Assembly (NCBI GenBank): GCA_026692885.1
Contig: JAPLNJ010000817.1
Location: 1-18,482, forward strand
Source: Planctomycetota bacterium
GTDB lineage: Bacteria; Planctomycetota; Planctomycetia; Pirellulales; Pirellulaceae
Reading direction: 5' to 3'
Length of the DNA stretch: 18,482 nt
Part shown: in pieces, positions 6,662 through 15,031 of the stretch
Numbering within the stretch: the first letter of the stretch is position 1
Layout: every line of letters begins with the position of its first letter
Notes under the pieces: model-generated
What the model saw: only the letters and a program-made list of their open reading frames with translations
The model's database searches: none
Told to the model about the DNA's origin: nothing
Position numbers and translations under genes: made by a program

Positions 6662-7843
6662 ATGAGTACGATTAACGTGGCGATGATCGGACAGGGGTTC
6701 ATGGGCCGTTCGCACTCGAATGCCTGGGGCCAAGTAGCGAAATTCTTTAAGCCGACGCTCAAACCGGTCATGCACACGGTCTTCGGGCTCGCCAGTGAGA
6801 ATCCCCAAGCCTTCGCTGACAATTGGGGCTGGCAGAACGCTTCGACCGACTGGCAACAGCTCGTGGCCAGCCCGGACATCGGACTGGTCGACATCGTGAC
6901 GCCCAACAACATGCACGCTGCGCCGGCCAAGGCAGCGATTGCCGCAGGCAAGGCCGTGGCTTGCGAGAAACCCATCGCGGGTACGCTGACCGAAGCGCGC
7001 GAGATGGCCGCGGCGGCGAAGAAGGCGGGTGTCAAGACGGCCGTCTGGTTCTGCTATCGCCGCTGTCCCGCCGTGGCGCTGGCCTACCAATTGGTCAAGG
7101 ATGGCGTGATCGGCGACATCCGCCACGTCCGGGCCCGCTACCTGCAGGACTGGGCCGGCGATGCGGTGCCGCTGTTGTGGCGGTTTAAGAAGGAGGAAGC
7201 CGGTTCCGGCGCGCATGGCGATCTGAACGCACACATTGTGGACATGACTCGATTTGTGACCGGTCAGGAAATCACGGAGATCTGCGGCGCCATCGCCGAG
7301 ACGTTCATTAAGCAACGCAAGATCTCGACCGGGATCTCTGCGGGCGGAATCGCGTCGGGTTCCAAGGCGGCCGCCGAATACGGCGACGTAACGGTTGACG
7401 ACGCCGTTCTGTTCCTGGCTCGCTTCTCCGGTGGCGCTGTGGCCACCTTCGAAGCCTGCCGTCAGGCGACGGGCAACCAGAACCGGAACGGCTTCGAGAT
7501 CAACGGCACGAAAGGCTCGCTCCGCTTTGACTTCGAACGGATGAATGAGCTGGATTATTACGACGCGACGGCTCCGCGACGGGTCCAAGGCTGGACGAAC
7601 ATCATGGTCACCCACGGCGGTGATCACCCCTACGTCGCCAACTGGTGGCCGGACGCCCACATCATCGGCTACGAGCACACCTTCACCAACGAAGCCTACG
7701 ACTTCCTCTGCGAAATCGCTGGCGAGACGCCGACCGTGCCGCTCCCGACCTTCGAGGATGCCTACCAGACACAACGCGTACTCGAAGCCGCGTTGATCTC
7801 CGCCGCTGAGAAGCGATTCGTGAACCTGGACGACGTGAAGTAG
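6662..7843 (+). CDS. Gfo/Idh/MocA family oxidoreductase
   Basis: This NAD(P)-dependent oxidoreductase of 393 residues probably acts on a sugar, inositol or related polyol; the substrate cannot be told from sequence. The N-terminal Rossmann fold has GQGFMGRSHSNAW (10-22). The family signature EKP is at 102-104 (VACEKPIAGTLTEA). The substrate domain carries GSGAHGDLNAHIVDM (181-195), with D187 and H191 in the catalytic positions usual for the family. There is no signal peptide or Tat motif, so it is expected to be cytoplasmic. The ATG at 6662 has GGGGAGA upstream, which decides it over an in-frame ATG 39 bases earlier. It stands alone, with repeat-filled spacers on both sides. A palindrome (7874-7897, CGGAATTCCG at its centre) follows the stop and might end transcription, though it lacks a T-tract. 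Confidence 0.93.
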   Translation: MSTINVAMIGQGFMGRSHSNAWGQVAKFFKPTLKPVMHTVFGLASENPQAFADNWGWQNASTDWQQLVASPDIGLVDIVTPNNMHAAPAKAAIAAGKAVACEKPIAGTLTEAREMAAAAKKAGVKTAVWFCYRRCPAVALAYQLVKDGVIGDIRHVRARYLQDWAGDAVPLLWRFKKEEAGSGAHGDLNAHIVDMTRFVTGQEITEICGAIAETFIKQRKISTGISAGGIASGSKAAAEYGDVTVDDAVLFLARFSGGAVATFEACRQATGNQNRNGFEINGTKGSLRFDFERMNELDYYDATAPRRVQGWTNIMVTHGGDHPYVANWWPDAHIIGYEHTFTNEAYDFLCEIAGETPTVPLPTFEDAYQTQRVLEAALISAAEKRFVNLDDVK

Positions 7844-7920
7844 TCCCTGTCTCCGCGATCCTAAACGTCTCACCTCGCCGCGGAATTCCGGGGCGAGCGG
7901 CTGGGGCCGGGGTAATTTGA

Positions 7921-7941
7921 TCCCCTAGGAGTCCCCTAGGA
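7921..7941. repeat. Short direct repeat of TCCCCTAGGA
   Basis: Two perfect copies of TCCCCTAGGA (7921-7930 and 7932-7941) are separated by one G. Each contains the palindrome CCTAGG. They lie between the oxidoreductase stop and the CCCTAATCTTTC array. No function can be assigned. Confidence 0.5.
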
Positions 7942-7984
7942 ATTTGTAATGATGGCGAGTCTGGGATGGTTGCAATGAAGGGCG

Positions 7985-8108
7985 CCCTAATCTTTCACCC
8001 TAATCTTTCGCCCTAATCTTTCACCCTAATCTTTCACCCTAATCTTCCTCCGGCTGCATGGGAATGGAGGGAGAGATTAAGGGGAAAGATTAGGGCGAAA
8101 GATTAGGG
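7985..8108. repeat. CCCTAATCTTTC tandem array with an inverted copy
   Basis: Almost five tandem 13-base units of CCCTAATCTTTC plus A or G run from 7985 to about 8046. After a spacer, about three units follow in inverted orientation (8071-8108; the outer two perfect, the inner one degenerate). The arms can fold into a long stem with several registers. A 13-base palindrome CCGGCTCAGCCGG follows at 8111-8123. There is no coding potential. The array sits 48 bases upstream of the metallophosphoesterase start, so it may affect that gene's expression. Confidence 0.85.
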
Positions 8109-8155
8109 TTCCGGCTCAGCCGGATAAGTTCAACTACGATGGGAGTTCCACCCGG

Positions 8156-9217
8156 ATGCTGCGCAAACTCTTTTACGTTCTGACCTGGTGCGTCCTGGCG
8201 CTACCCGGCCCGACCAGCGCCGACGAACCGAGCCCGCGCGGGTTCCGCCGGGAGGTGACGTTCCTCTCGACTTCGGATTCCCATTACCGGGAGCTCGAGC
8301 GGAAAGAAAACAATGAACTCGACCGCGCGACCGTGCAGGAGATGAACGCGATCACCCAGCTGGCTTGGCCGGACAAGCTCGGCGGCGGCCTTATCCAACG
8401 GCCGCGAGGCGTCGTCTTGTTGGGCGATGTGATCGACGACGGTGACAAGCAGCTGAACGACCGGGGCATTTCTGCCGAACAATACCAGGCGTTTCTGGCG
8501 GACTTTGGCCTGGACGGTACCGACGGTTTGCTCAAGTACCCAACCTTCGAAGGCTGGGGCAACCATGATGGACCACCGGATGGCAAGCAGAAGGGCGGCT
8601 TCAGCTTCCAGGCTCAACTCAAGAAACGCAACCAACTGCGTCAGGACAAGGGGCTGATCTCCCACGTCTCAGAAAACGGTCTGCACTACTCGTGGGATTG
8701 GGATGACGTGCACTTCGTGCAATTGAACATCTACCCGGCGGACAAGCAGCGCGAGGGGATTCGCTATTCGCCCATTTGGCACGACCCGCAACGGTCGTTG
8801 ACTTTTCTCAAGCAAGACTTGGCGGAACAGGTGGGCACCAGCGGTCGCCCGGTCATACTGATGAGCCACTGCGGGTTTGATACCGACTGGTGGTCGCCGG
8901 CCGACTGGCAGGCTCTGTATGACGCGGCCAAGCCGTATCACGTGGTCCTGTATCTCTACGGTCACAGCGGCACGGGCCTGCGCGACTGGAGCCCGGACGG
9001 CGAAGAGAAGAGATGGACGTGTGTGAATGACGGCCAGACCACGGTCGGCTTCTTCGTGATCCAGTTGCAGGGGGATCGTCTCCGCTTGGCCTATCGCTGC
9101 AAGGAAGGCTTCCAAGCCAAGAAGCAAGCCGACGGCTCGGTCAAGCACGACTGGAACGGTACCTGGGGCTGGCGGTGGCTGCTGGACAAGCAGGTCCCTG
9201 CGACGGCCCGGCCCTGA
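8156..9217 (+). CDS. Secreted calcineurin-like metallophosphoesterase
   Basis: The protein (353 residues) has an N-terminal signal peptide (hydrophobic core FYVLTWCVLALPG, probable cleavage after TSA at 22), so it should be exported. The metallophosphoesterase metal-binding motifs appear in order: SDSH (40-43; D41, H43), GDVIDDG (90-96), GNHDG (135-139), MSHCG (236-240, H238) and YGHSG (268-272, H270). These residues hold the two-metal centre that hydrolyses phosphomono- or diesters. The substrate is unknown. The C-terminal part (about 290-350) forms a small beta-rich ending and carries no extra domain I can name. The start has GGGAG about ten bases upstream. The gene is flanked by repeats and shows no operon partner. 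Confidence 0.88.
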   Translation: MLRKLFYVLTWCVLALPGPTSADEPSPRGFRREVTFLSTSDSHYRELERKENNELDRATVQEMNAITQLAWPDKLGGGLIQRPRGVVLLGDVIDDGDKQLNDRGISAEQYQAFLADFGLDGTDGLLKYPTFEGWGNHDGPPDGKQKGGFSFQAQLKKRNQLRQDKGLISHVSENGLHYSWDWDDVHFVQLNIYPADKQREGIRYSPIWHDPQRSLTFLKQDLAEQVGTSGRPVILMSHCGFDTDWWSPADWQALYDAAKPYHVVLYLYGHSGTGLRDWSPDGEEKRWTCVNDGQTTVGFFVIQLQGDRLRLAYRCKEGFQAKKQADGSVKHDWNGTWGWRWLLDKQVPATARP

Positions 9218-9332
9218 CGCGAATTGCGCATCGCCGACGGACTGTTGGCAAAGCGGTGTCTTGAACTAGTCCGACGCGCTAGTTCTGAAGTTGCGAGTTT
9301 TGGGGTGACGCGGCGTGGAATACCGCGAAGCG

Positions 9333-9385
9333 GTTACGTCCCCTAGCCCAGGGTAGCTGCGCAACCCTGGGCTAGGAGACGTAAC
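9333..9385. repeat. 22-bp inverted repeat (CCTAGCCCAGGGT hairpin)
   Basis: Arms 9333-9354 and 9364-9385 pair over 22 bases with one mismatch around the loop AGCTGCGCA. The core CCTAGCCCAGGGT...ACCCTGGGCTAGG is flanked by GTTACGTC and GACGTAAC. CGAAG/CTTCG lie further out. It sits between convergent genes (phosphoesterase and the membrane protein), where it could end transcription from both sides, but there is no T-tract. Confidence 0.75.
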
Positions 9386-9432
9386 GCCTTCGGCGTAGGA
9401 ACCAGATCTTTCCGGGGTGGGCCGGTCCCACC

Positions 9433-10197
9433 CTACTCCGGCTGGGGCTGGGCTTCGGCGGGGCCCTGGAATTTCGCCGGCGCGTTCGGCTCTTTGCGGA
9501 GCACGATGATCAGCCGGCCGTCTTTGACTTCGACCTTCTCCAACTTGCGAGCTGGTGGGGGTTGGGGCTGCTGATTTTGCGCACGGGGGTTGATGTCCTG
9601 CTTCTCGATTCCCCGGCGCAGTTCCTCCGGCAGCGGCTGCCCCTTGACGCGGACGTCGCGCAGATAGAAGTGCGGTTCCCCATCGACCAAGACGACGACG
9701 ATGCGGGCTTCACCGTTCAGAAAACGCCCCTGCAAGGGCTTCCAGCCCAGTTCCGAGAGCGGGAGACTGATGCGGGCCTTGATTTCGTCGCCGTCCAGAT
9801 TCACATAGAACCGGTCTTTGAGCTCGGTATTCTTCTGCAGCAACACGTTCAACTCTTCGGCGGTTAGGACCAGGGTCCGGTCCTCGTCGGTCAGAATTCC
9901 AGGGTCGTCAGGCGTAGGCTCTACTTCGAACCGCTGCCGAACGGCGTCGGCCCGCTCAATGATCACCTGACGCTGCTCGTCCGGCATCGCGACCGTGGGG
10001 AACGACTCCGGGGCAGCGGCGGTGTAGATCTCGATGGCCTGCTGGAGCTTGCCCACGACGTAGTGATAGCCGACGAACGAGCAGCCGATGGTCAGCAGCA
10101 CGAGGACCACCGCGGTCAGGCAGCCCCAGAACAGACAACCATGCTTTTCACGCGGCGCCTGGGCCGACGAATCGGGCGGTTGATAGGCTTGCGACAT
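9433..10197 (-). CDS. Membrane-anchored hypothetical protein (254 aa)
   Basis: I do not recognise a named family. A short Pro/Gln-rich cytoplasmic tail (1-18) is followed by one membrane helix (about 21-43, FWGCLTAVVLVLLTIGCSFVG). The rest should be outside the cytoplasmic membrane. The external part has a helical segment with RADAVRQRFEVEPTPDDPG, then LTAEELNVLLQKN and a beta-rich region with LDGDEIKARISLPL and GEARIVVVLVDGEPHFYLRDV. It ends in a Pro/Gln-rich, charged tail. The start has AAGGA 8 bases upstream. Similar single-pass proteins of unknown role are common in planctomycete genomes (from general knowledge, not searched). It converges on the phosphoesterase gene. Confidence 0.8.
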   Translation of the reverse strand: MSQAYQPPDSSAQAPREKHGCLFWGCLTAVVLVLLTIGCSFVGYHYVVGKLQQAIEIYTAAAPESFPTVAMPDEQRQVIIERADAVRQRFEVEPTPDDPGILTDEDRTLVLTAEELNVLLQKNTELKDRFYVNLDGDEIKARISLPLSELGWKPLQGRFLNGEARIVVVLVDGEPHFYLRDVRVKGQPLPEELRRGIEKQDINPRAQNQQPQPPPARKLEKVEVKDGRLIIVLRKEPNAPAKFQGPAEAQPQPE

Positions 10198-10340
10198 GAG
10201 GGATTCCTTTGGAACTGCTGAGCCGCGGCCTCGCAGGACCTTGTCGACCCAGGGCGGAGGGTTACGCGCGCTAAACGGTTTGCGGGGTTGTCCGTGTTAA
10301 GAATGGGGTTTTATGGTTTCACAGAGACGGTCCGCCCGCT

Positions 10341-10436
10341 GGGGTCAGACGTACAGATTTCAGTTTTCGCGGGCAGATGGCTTTCCCTGTGCTTGGGCAC
10401 ACGACCGCGAAAACTGAAATCTGTACGTCTGACCCC
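10341..10436. repeat. Perfect 32-bp inverted repeat around a 32-base loop
   Basis: Arms 10341-10372 and 10405-10436 are exact reverse complements. They start GGGGTCAGACGTACAGATTT and end GACCCC. The loop (10373-10404) carries no gene. The terminal GGGGTCAGAC resembles ends of palindromic elements mobilised by REP-associated transposases or of short MITEs, but I see no flanking target duplication. The remainder of 10198-10569 holds no recognised gene. Confidence 0.85.
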
Positions 10437-10569
10437 TTGTCTCGCGTCCCACCCCTGCTGAACCGTTAAGTCTTATTCTCTGCGGACAAGGGCCAGAATA
10501 CCGTTTGATGCTAGCACCAAACGGTTTGCGAGTGGTTCGGCGTACAGATTGAAAACGAGCGGTTGCAGG

Positions 10570-10971
10570 CTAGGGCGTCACTTCTTCGACCACCACCGAG
10601 GTGGGATCGCTTTCCCACAAGCCGTGTTTGGTGCAGTAGGAAATGGCCGTGAGCTCCAGCTGCTTTCCGGCGGGGACCACGTGGAACGTGACCTCGGCCT
10701 GCCCTTTCTGGCCCTGGCCGCCGAGCACACCCGCCGGAAAACTGGCTTCCGCCAGTTGCGTCTCCCGGTTGTAAAGGGCGATGCTCTTGATGTAATGGTC
10801 GTTGTCGTCCGGGTGGGTGTACTCCTTGCCCACACGCACGGTCACCGGGAATTTCTGCCCGGCCTTGGCCACGGTCGCGCATTGAATGAACGGTGAATGG
10901 CGGTCGATATAGTCTTTCTTGGCTTCCCGGTCGACCGTCGAAATGTCCACATAGCGGTTGATCTTCGGCAT
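10570..10971 (-). CDS. Superoxide reductase (desulfoferrodoxin/neelaredoxin family)
   Basis: This small protein (133 residues) reduces superoxide to hydrogen peroxide without making oxygen and is typical of anaerobic or microaerophilic defence. The mononuclear iron site can be traced: H25 (DRHSPF), H53 and H59 (YTHPDDNDHYIKSI), C113 and H116 (YCTKHGLW), the four-His/one-Cys set of the family. There is no N-terminal desulforedoxin (Cys4) domain, so this is the one-iron class II type. The glutamate-lysine pair usual before the first histidine is replaced by D23-R24. A strong AGGGAGAG sits 5-6 bases before the ATG. It follows glgB on the same strand after 95 bases and has its own promoter-like region. 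The sequence shows no signal peptide. Confidence 0.92.
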   Translation of the reverse strand: MPKINRYVDISTVDREAKKDYIDRHSPFIQCATVAKAGQKFPVTVRVGKEYTHPDDNDHYIKSIALYNRETQLAEASFPAGVLGGQGQKGQAEVTFHVVPAGKQLELTAISYCTKHGLWESDPTSVVVEEVTP

Positions 10972-11007
10972 GGTTCTCTCCCTTGACTTGAGTCTGACTT
11001 AGCTGAA

Positions 11008-11029
11008 ACTAATGACGATCATTCTAGCA
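11008..11029 (-). promoter_or_regulatory. Extended -10 promoter with overlapping Fur-like box before superoxide reductase
   Basis: On the minus strand TGCTAGAAT (11029-11021) is an extended -10 element, with TAGAAT differing from TATAAT at one base. The palindrome AATGA-CGA-TCATT (11011-11023) overlaps it. The 19 bases 11008-11026 match the Fur box consensus at 13 positions, including the AATGA-N3-TCATT core. No good -35 is seen. Binding by Fur or PerR would block RNA polymerase, which fits an oxidative-stress gene. Regulation is inferred. Confidence 0.5.
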
Positions 11030-11066
11030 TTCGATGCGTGGGTGGCCAGGAGGGAGCCCAGCGCCG

Positions 11067-13265
<2,199 letters not shown>

Positions 13266-13336
13266 GGCAATGACAACACCTCAATCGAGCGTGGTTAGGG
13301 GCCATCTGGCAACAGGGGAGAAACCGTCGGCCGGTA

Positions 13337-13460
13337 AGGACCGGCGCATCAATAAGTATCGCAAGTATCGTAGTCGTCACGCTCCGCCGTGACGACATGT
13401 CATCACGGCGGAGCGTGATGACTACTTTGAAGACCCGACAGTTATTGATGCGCCGGTCCT
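13337..13460. repeat. Nested palindromic repeat with a GTAG-REP pair
   Basis: Outer arms AGGACCGGCGCATCAATAA (13337-13355) and its complement (13442-13460) match over 19 bases. Inside, 13370-13425 starts GTAG and ends CTAC and holds two hairpins. The left is GTAG plus TCGTCACG-CTCCGC-CGTGACGA. The right, on the other strand, is GTAG plus TCATCACG-CTCCGC-CGTGATGA. The left 37 bases resemble those of the element inside dnaX (about 29 identical). It occupies most of the spacer upstream of glgB. I see nothing else in 13461-13678. Confidence 0.85.
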
Positions 13461-13678
13461 AAGACGGCATGCTGATCCCCGAGGCCTGCCGCATTTTCCT
13501 TGATCGACACAGACCCCGCAAGGCACCTGGAAGAATCGGCGAACTGCGGAACCTTTTCTTGAGGGGGAACTGGAGGGTCTGCGTAGGCTGTTGACGTCGG
13601 CTGGACTTCGCTAGAATGAAGCTGCATCCGGGATAGTCGATTCCAGCTTTGCGGAGCCAGCAGAAAAAGGAGTCCGAG

Positions 13679-14011
13679 ATGGAGATTACGGTGCAAGTAC
13701 CGAAAGCTTTTTCGGTACGCGACGAAAACGAGTTCTACGCCTTTCAACACTTGCTGAGCAGAATGAATCCACAGTTGCGGATTGCGCCCTTGGCTACCGG
13801 GCTGCATGTCAGCGGCGGGTGCACGGTTTTTTGGGGCTTGGCCTATGTCAATGGCCAGAAGCCAGCCAGGGAAGACATGCTGGCCGCCTTGGAAGAAGCC
13901 GGGTTCGATCTGAAACGCAATAGCTCGATTGACAAATCGCTTGACAAGCTCACCCTGGCGTCCGTCGGGGGAGCGACCGAGGATCCTTTGCAGAGAGAAT
14001 CCGCCGCGTGA
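13679..14011 (+). CDS. Small hypothetical protein (110 aa)
   Basis: I do not recognise the family. The start MEITVQVPKAFSVRDENEF is backed by a strong AAGGAG 7 bases before the ATG at 13679; an in-frame ATG 30 bases earlier has no such site. The protein begins with a beta strand, then a helix (NEFYAFQHLLSRM), a glycine-rich turn (GLHVSGGCTVFWGLAYVNG), and a helix (AREDMLAALEEAGFDLKR). The tail is Ser/Lys-rich. It has no signal peptide or membrane segment. A hairpin follows 19 bases after the stop. The open frame of 227 residues on the opposite strand lacks this support. Confidence 0.72.
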   Translation: MEITVQVPKAFSVRDENEFYAFQHLLSRMNPQLRIAPLATGLHVSGGCTVFWGLAYVNGQKPAREDMLAALEEAGFDLKRNSSIDKSLDKLTLASVGGATEDPLQRESAA

Positions 14012-14030
14012 CCAACAGCGAGCGGACCAT

Positions 14031-14058
14031 GCCCGCCACGCCCGAAGGCGTGGCGGGC
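14031..14058 (+). terminator. Hairpin after the small hypothetical gene, perfect 12-bp stem
   Basis: Arms GCCCGCCACGCC (14031-14042) and GGCGTGGCGGGC (14047-14058) pair perfectly around the loop CGAA, a stable tetraloop type. It lies 19 bases after the stop at 14011, where a terminator is expected. There is no T-tract, so intrinsic termination is uncertain; it may instead be a repeat or an RNA-stabilising hairpin. Confidence 0.45.
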
Positions 14059-14453
14059 ACGTCCTGCACCGGCAGCGAAACGGAACAGCTCCCCAAGACG
14101 TATCCCGCAGGGTGATGGCCGACATGGTGCTGTCGAGGCCGCCCTAGTCTTTCGACCAACTGCGTGGCGGCGGCCTGTTGTCCATCGATCGCGCTGTTCT
14201 CGTTCGCCAGAAAATTACCGATCTATCGTCAGTTCCCTCAGCGAGGAGGAGAAGCTTACTCAGGTTGTATCTCCGTTGATTTCGACCGTAGAGAGATCGG
14301 ACCCAGCCGCTCACTTCTTGCAGCCATTTGGACTCGGTTCCGCCAGGATCGCTTTTCTCCGAGCACCCTGTAACGACCAGTGGCGAAGAATCGGGTTAGG
14401 GCCCTTCGGCGGCCGGTTAGCGGACTGTAAAGAAATAACCTGGCGAATCGGTG
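14059..14453. other. Intergenic stretch, no feature recognised
   Basis: This stretch has open frames of at most 76 codons, none with a ribosome binding site and start that I believe. I see no RNA gene or repeat in it. Confidence 0.4.
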
Positions 14454-14512
14454 GTAGGACGGATTGGCACTTCGGCCCCGAAACATCGGGCCGAAGTGCC
14501 AATCCGTCCTAC
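14454..14512. repeat. GTAG/CTAC-bounded 25-bp perfect inverted repeat
   Basis: Arms 14454-14478 and 14488-14512 are exact complements starting GTAGGACGGATTGGCACTTC. The loop is nine bases (CGAAACATC). It shares the GTAG start and CTAC end with the other elements here, but each half does not fold on its own. It is one long hairpin rather than two. It lies 33 bases from the end of the next gene. Confidence 0.85.
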
Positions 14513-14545
14513 GGTCAAACTACGGACTTGTTCTCTTGCAGCCGG

Positions 14546-14821
14546 TTAGAACAGCTTGCCTCCGCCTTTGGGACGGGTTTTCAGGGTGATCTGCTTGGCC
14601 TTCATGAATTCCAGCAACATTTCCCGCGTCACGGACCCGCCGGCGAATTTCTGCACTTGGGCATAGAACTTTTCGAAGCTCCATTCGTCCGCCGCCAGGC
14701 GCAGGAGCCGGCCCTGATTCAAATCCAGGCTCATCGGCCAAGGCTTGACATTGGGCGGGATGTGTTTGCGAATGGTTTCCCGTTGCAGTTCTCGCGTTTG
14801 TTTCTTCTTCGCGTCTGCCAT
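14546..14821 (-). CDS. Small basic hypothetical protein (91 aa)
   Basis: I do not recognise the family. The protein starts MADAKKKQTRELQRETIRKH, is rich in Lys and Arg at both ends, and has a mostly helical middle (LLRLAADEWSFEKFYAQVQK and VTREMLLEFMKAK). It ends LKTRPKGGGKLF. The charge pattern could suit nucleic-acid or ribosome contact, but this is a guess. AGGGGAC lies 8 bases before the ATG at 14821, which supports translation. The region upstream is filled with a REP-type repeat, so the promoter must lie in or beyond it. Confidence 0.75.
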   Translation of the reverse strand: MADAKKKQTRELQRETIRKHIPPNVKPWPMSLDLNQGRLLRLAADEWSFEKFYAQVQKFAGGSVTREMLLEFMKAKQITLKTRPKGGGKLF

Positions 14822-14853
14822 GGCGATTGTCCCCTTTTCCTTTAACGGCCGAA

Positions 14854-14939
14854 GTAGGTCAGGCTTTCCAGCCTGACTCCCAACGAACGTCAGCCTGGAA
14901 AGGCTGACCTACAATAACGTCAGCCTGGAAAGGCTGACC
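14854..14939. repeat. GTAG-REP pair plus a tandem third half-copy
   Basis: The pair 14854-14912 starts GTAG and ends CTAC. The left half is GTAG plus GTCAGGCT-TTCC-AGCCTGAC. The right half, on the other strand, is GTAG plus GTCAGCCT-TTCC-AGGCTGAC. The sequence AACGTCAGCCTGGAAAGGCT at 14886 recurs at 14916, with 24 identical bases at a period of 30. The extra copy ends GACCGAC in place of GACCTAC, so it has lost its CTAC end. Confidence 0.85.
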
Positions 14940-15031
14940 GACGATGCGGTGTGAATGGGTCTCCCCGCATTTTCCCTCCGCGGCAAGCGTACAAGCAAGG
15001 GGGCGCAGGCAAAGTCAAGGTTCGGGCGAGG

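Noticed and set aside
6614..7873. 419-codon minus-strand frame opposite the oxidoreductase
   Set aside because: The plus-strand protein has a full set of Gfo/Idh/MocA motifs and a good ribosome binding site, so this is a shadow.
7985..8046. CRISPR-like array
   Set aside because: Units are 13 bases, head to tail without spacers, and no cas gene is present.
13442..14125. 227-codon minus-strand frame
   Set aside because: The plus-strand gene at 13679 has a strong AAGGAG site. This frame starts without one and crosses spacer sequence.
14886..14939. Two-unit CRISPR array (24-base repeats)
   Set aside because: The gap is only six bases and the repeat is half of a REP-type palindrome.
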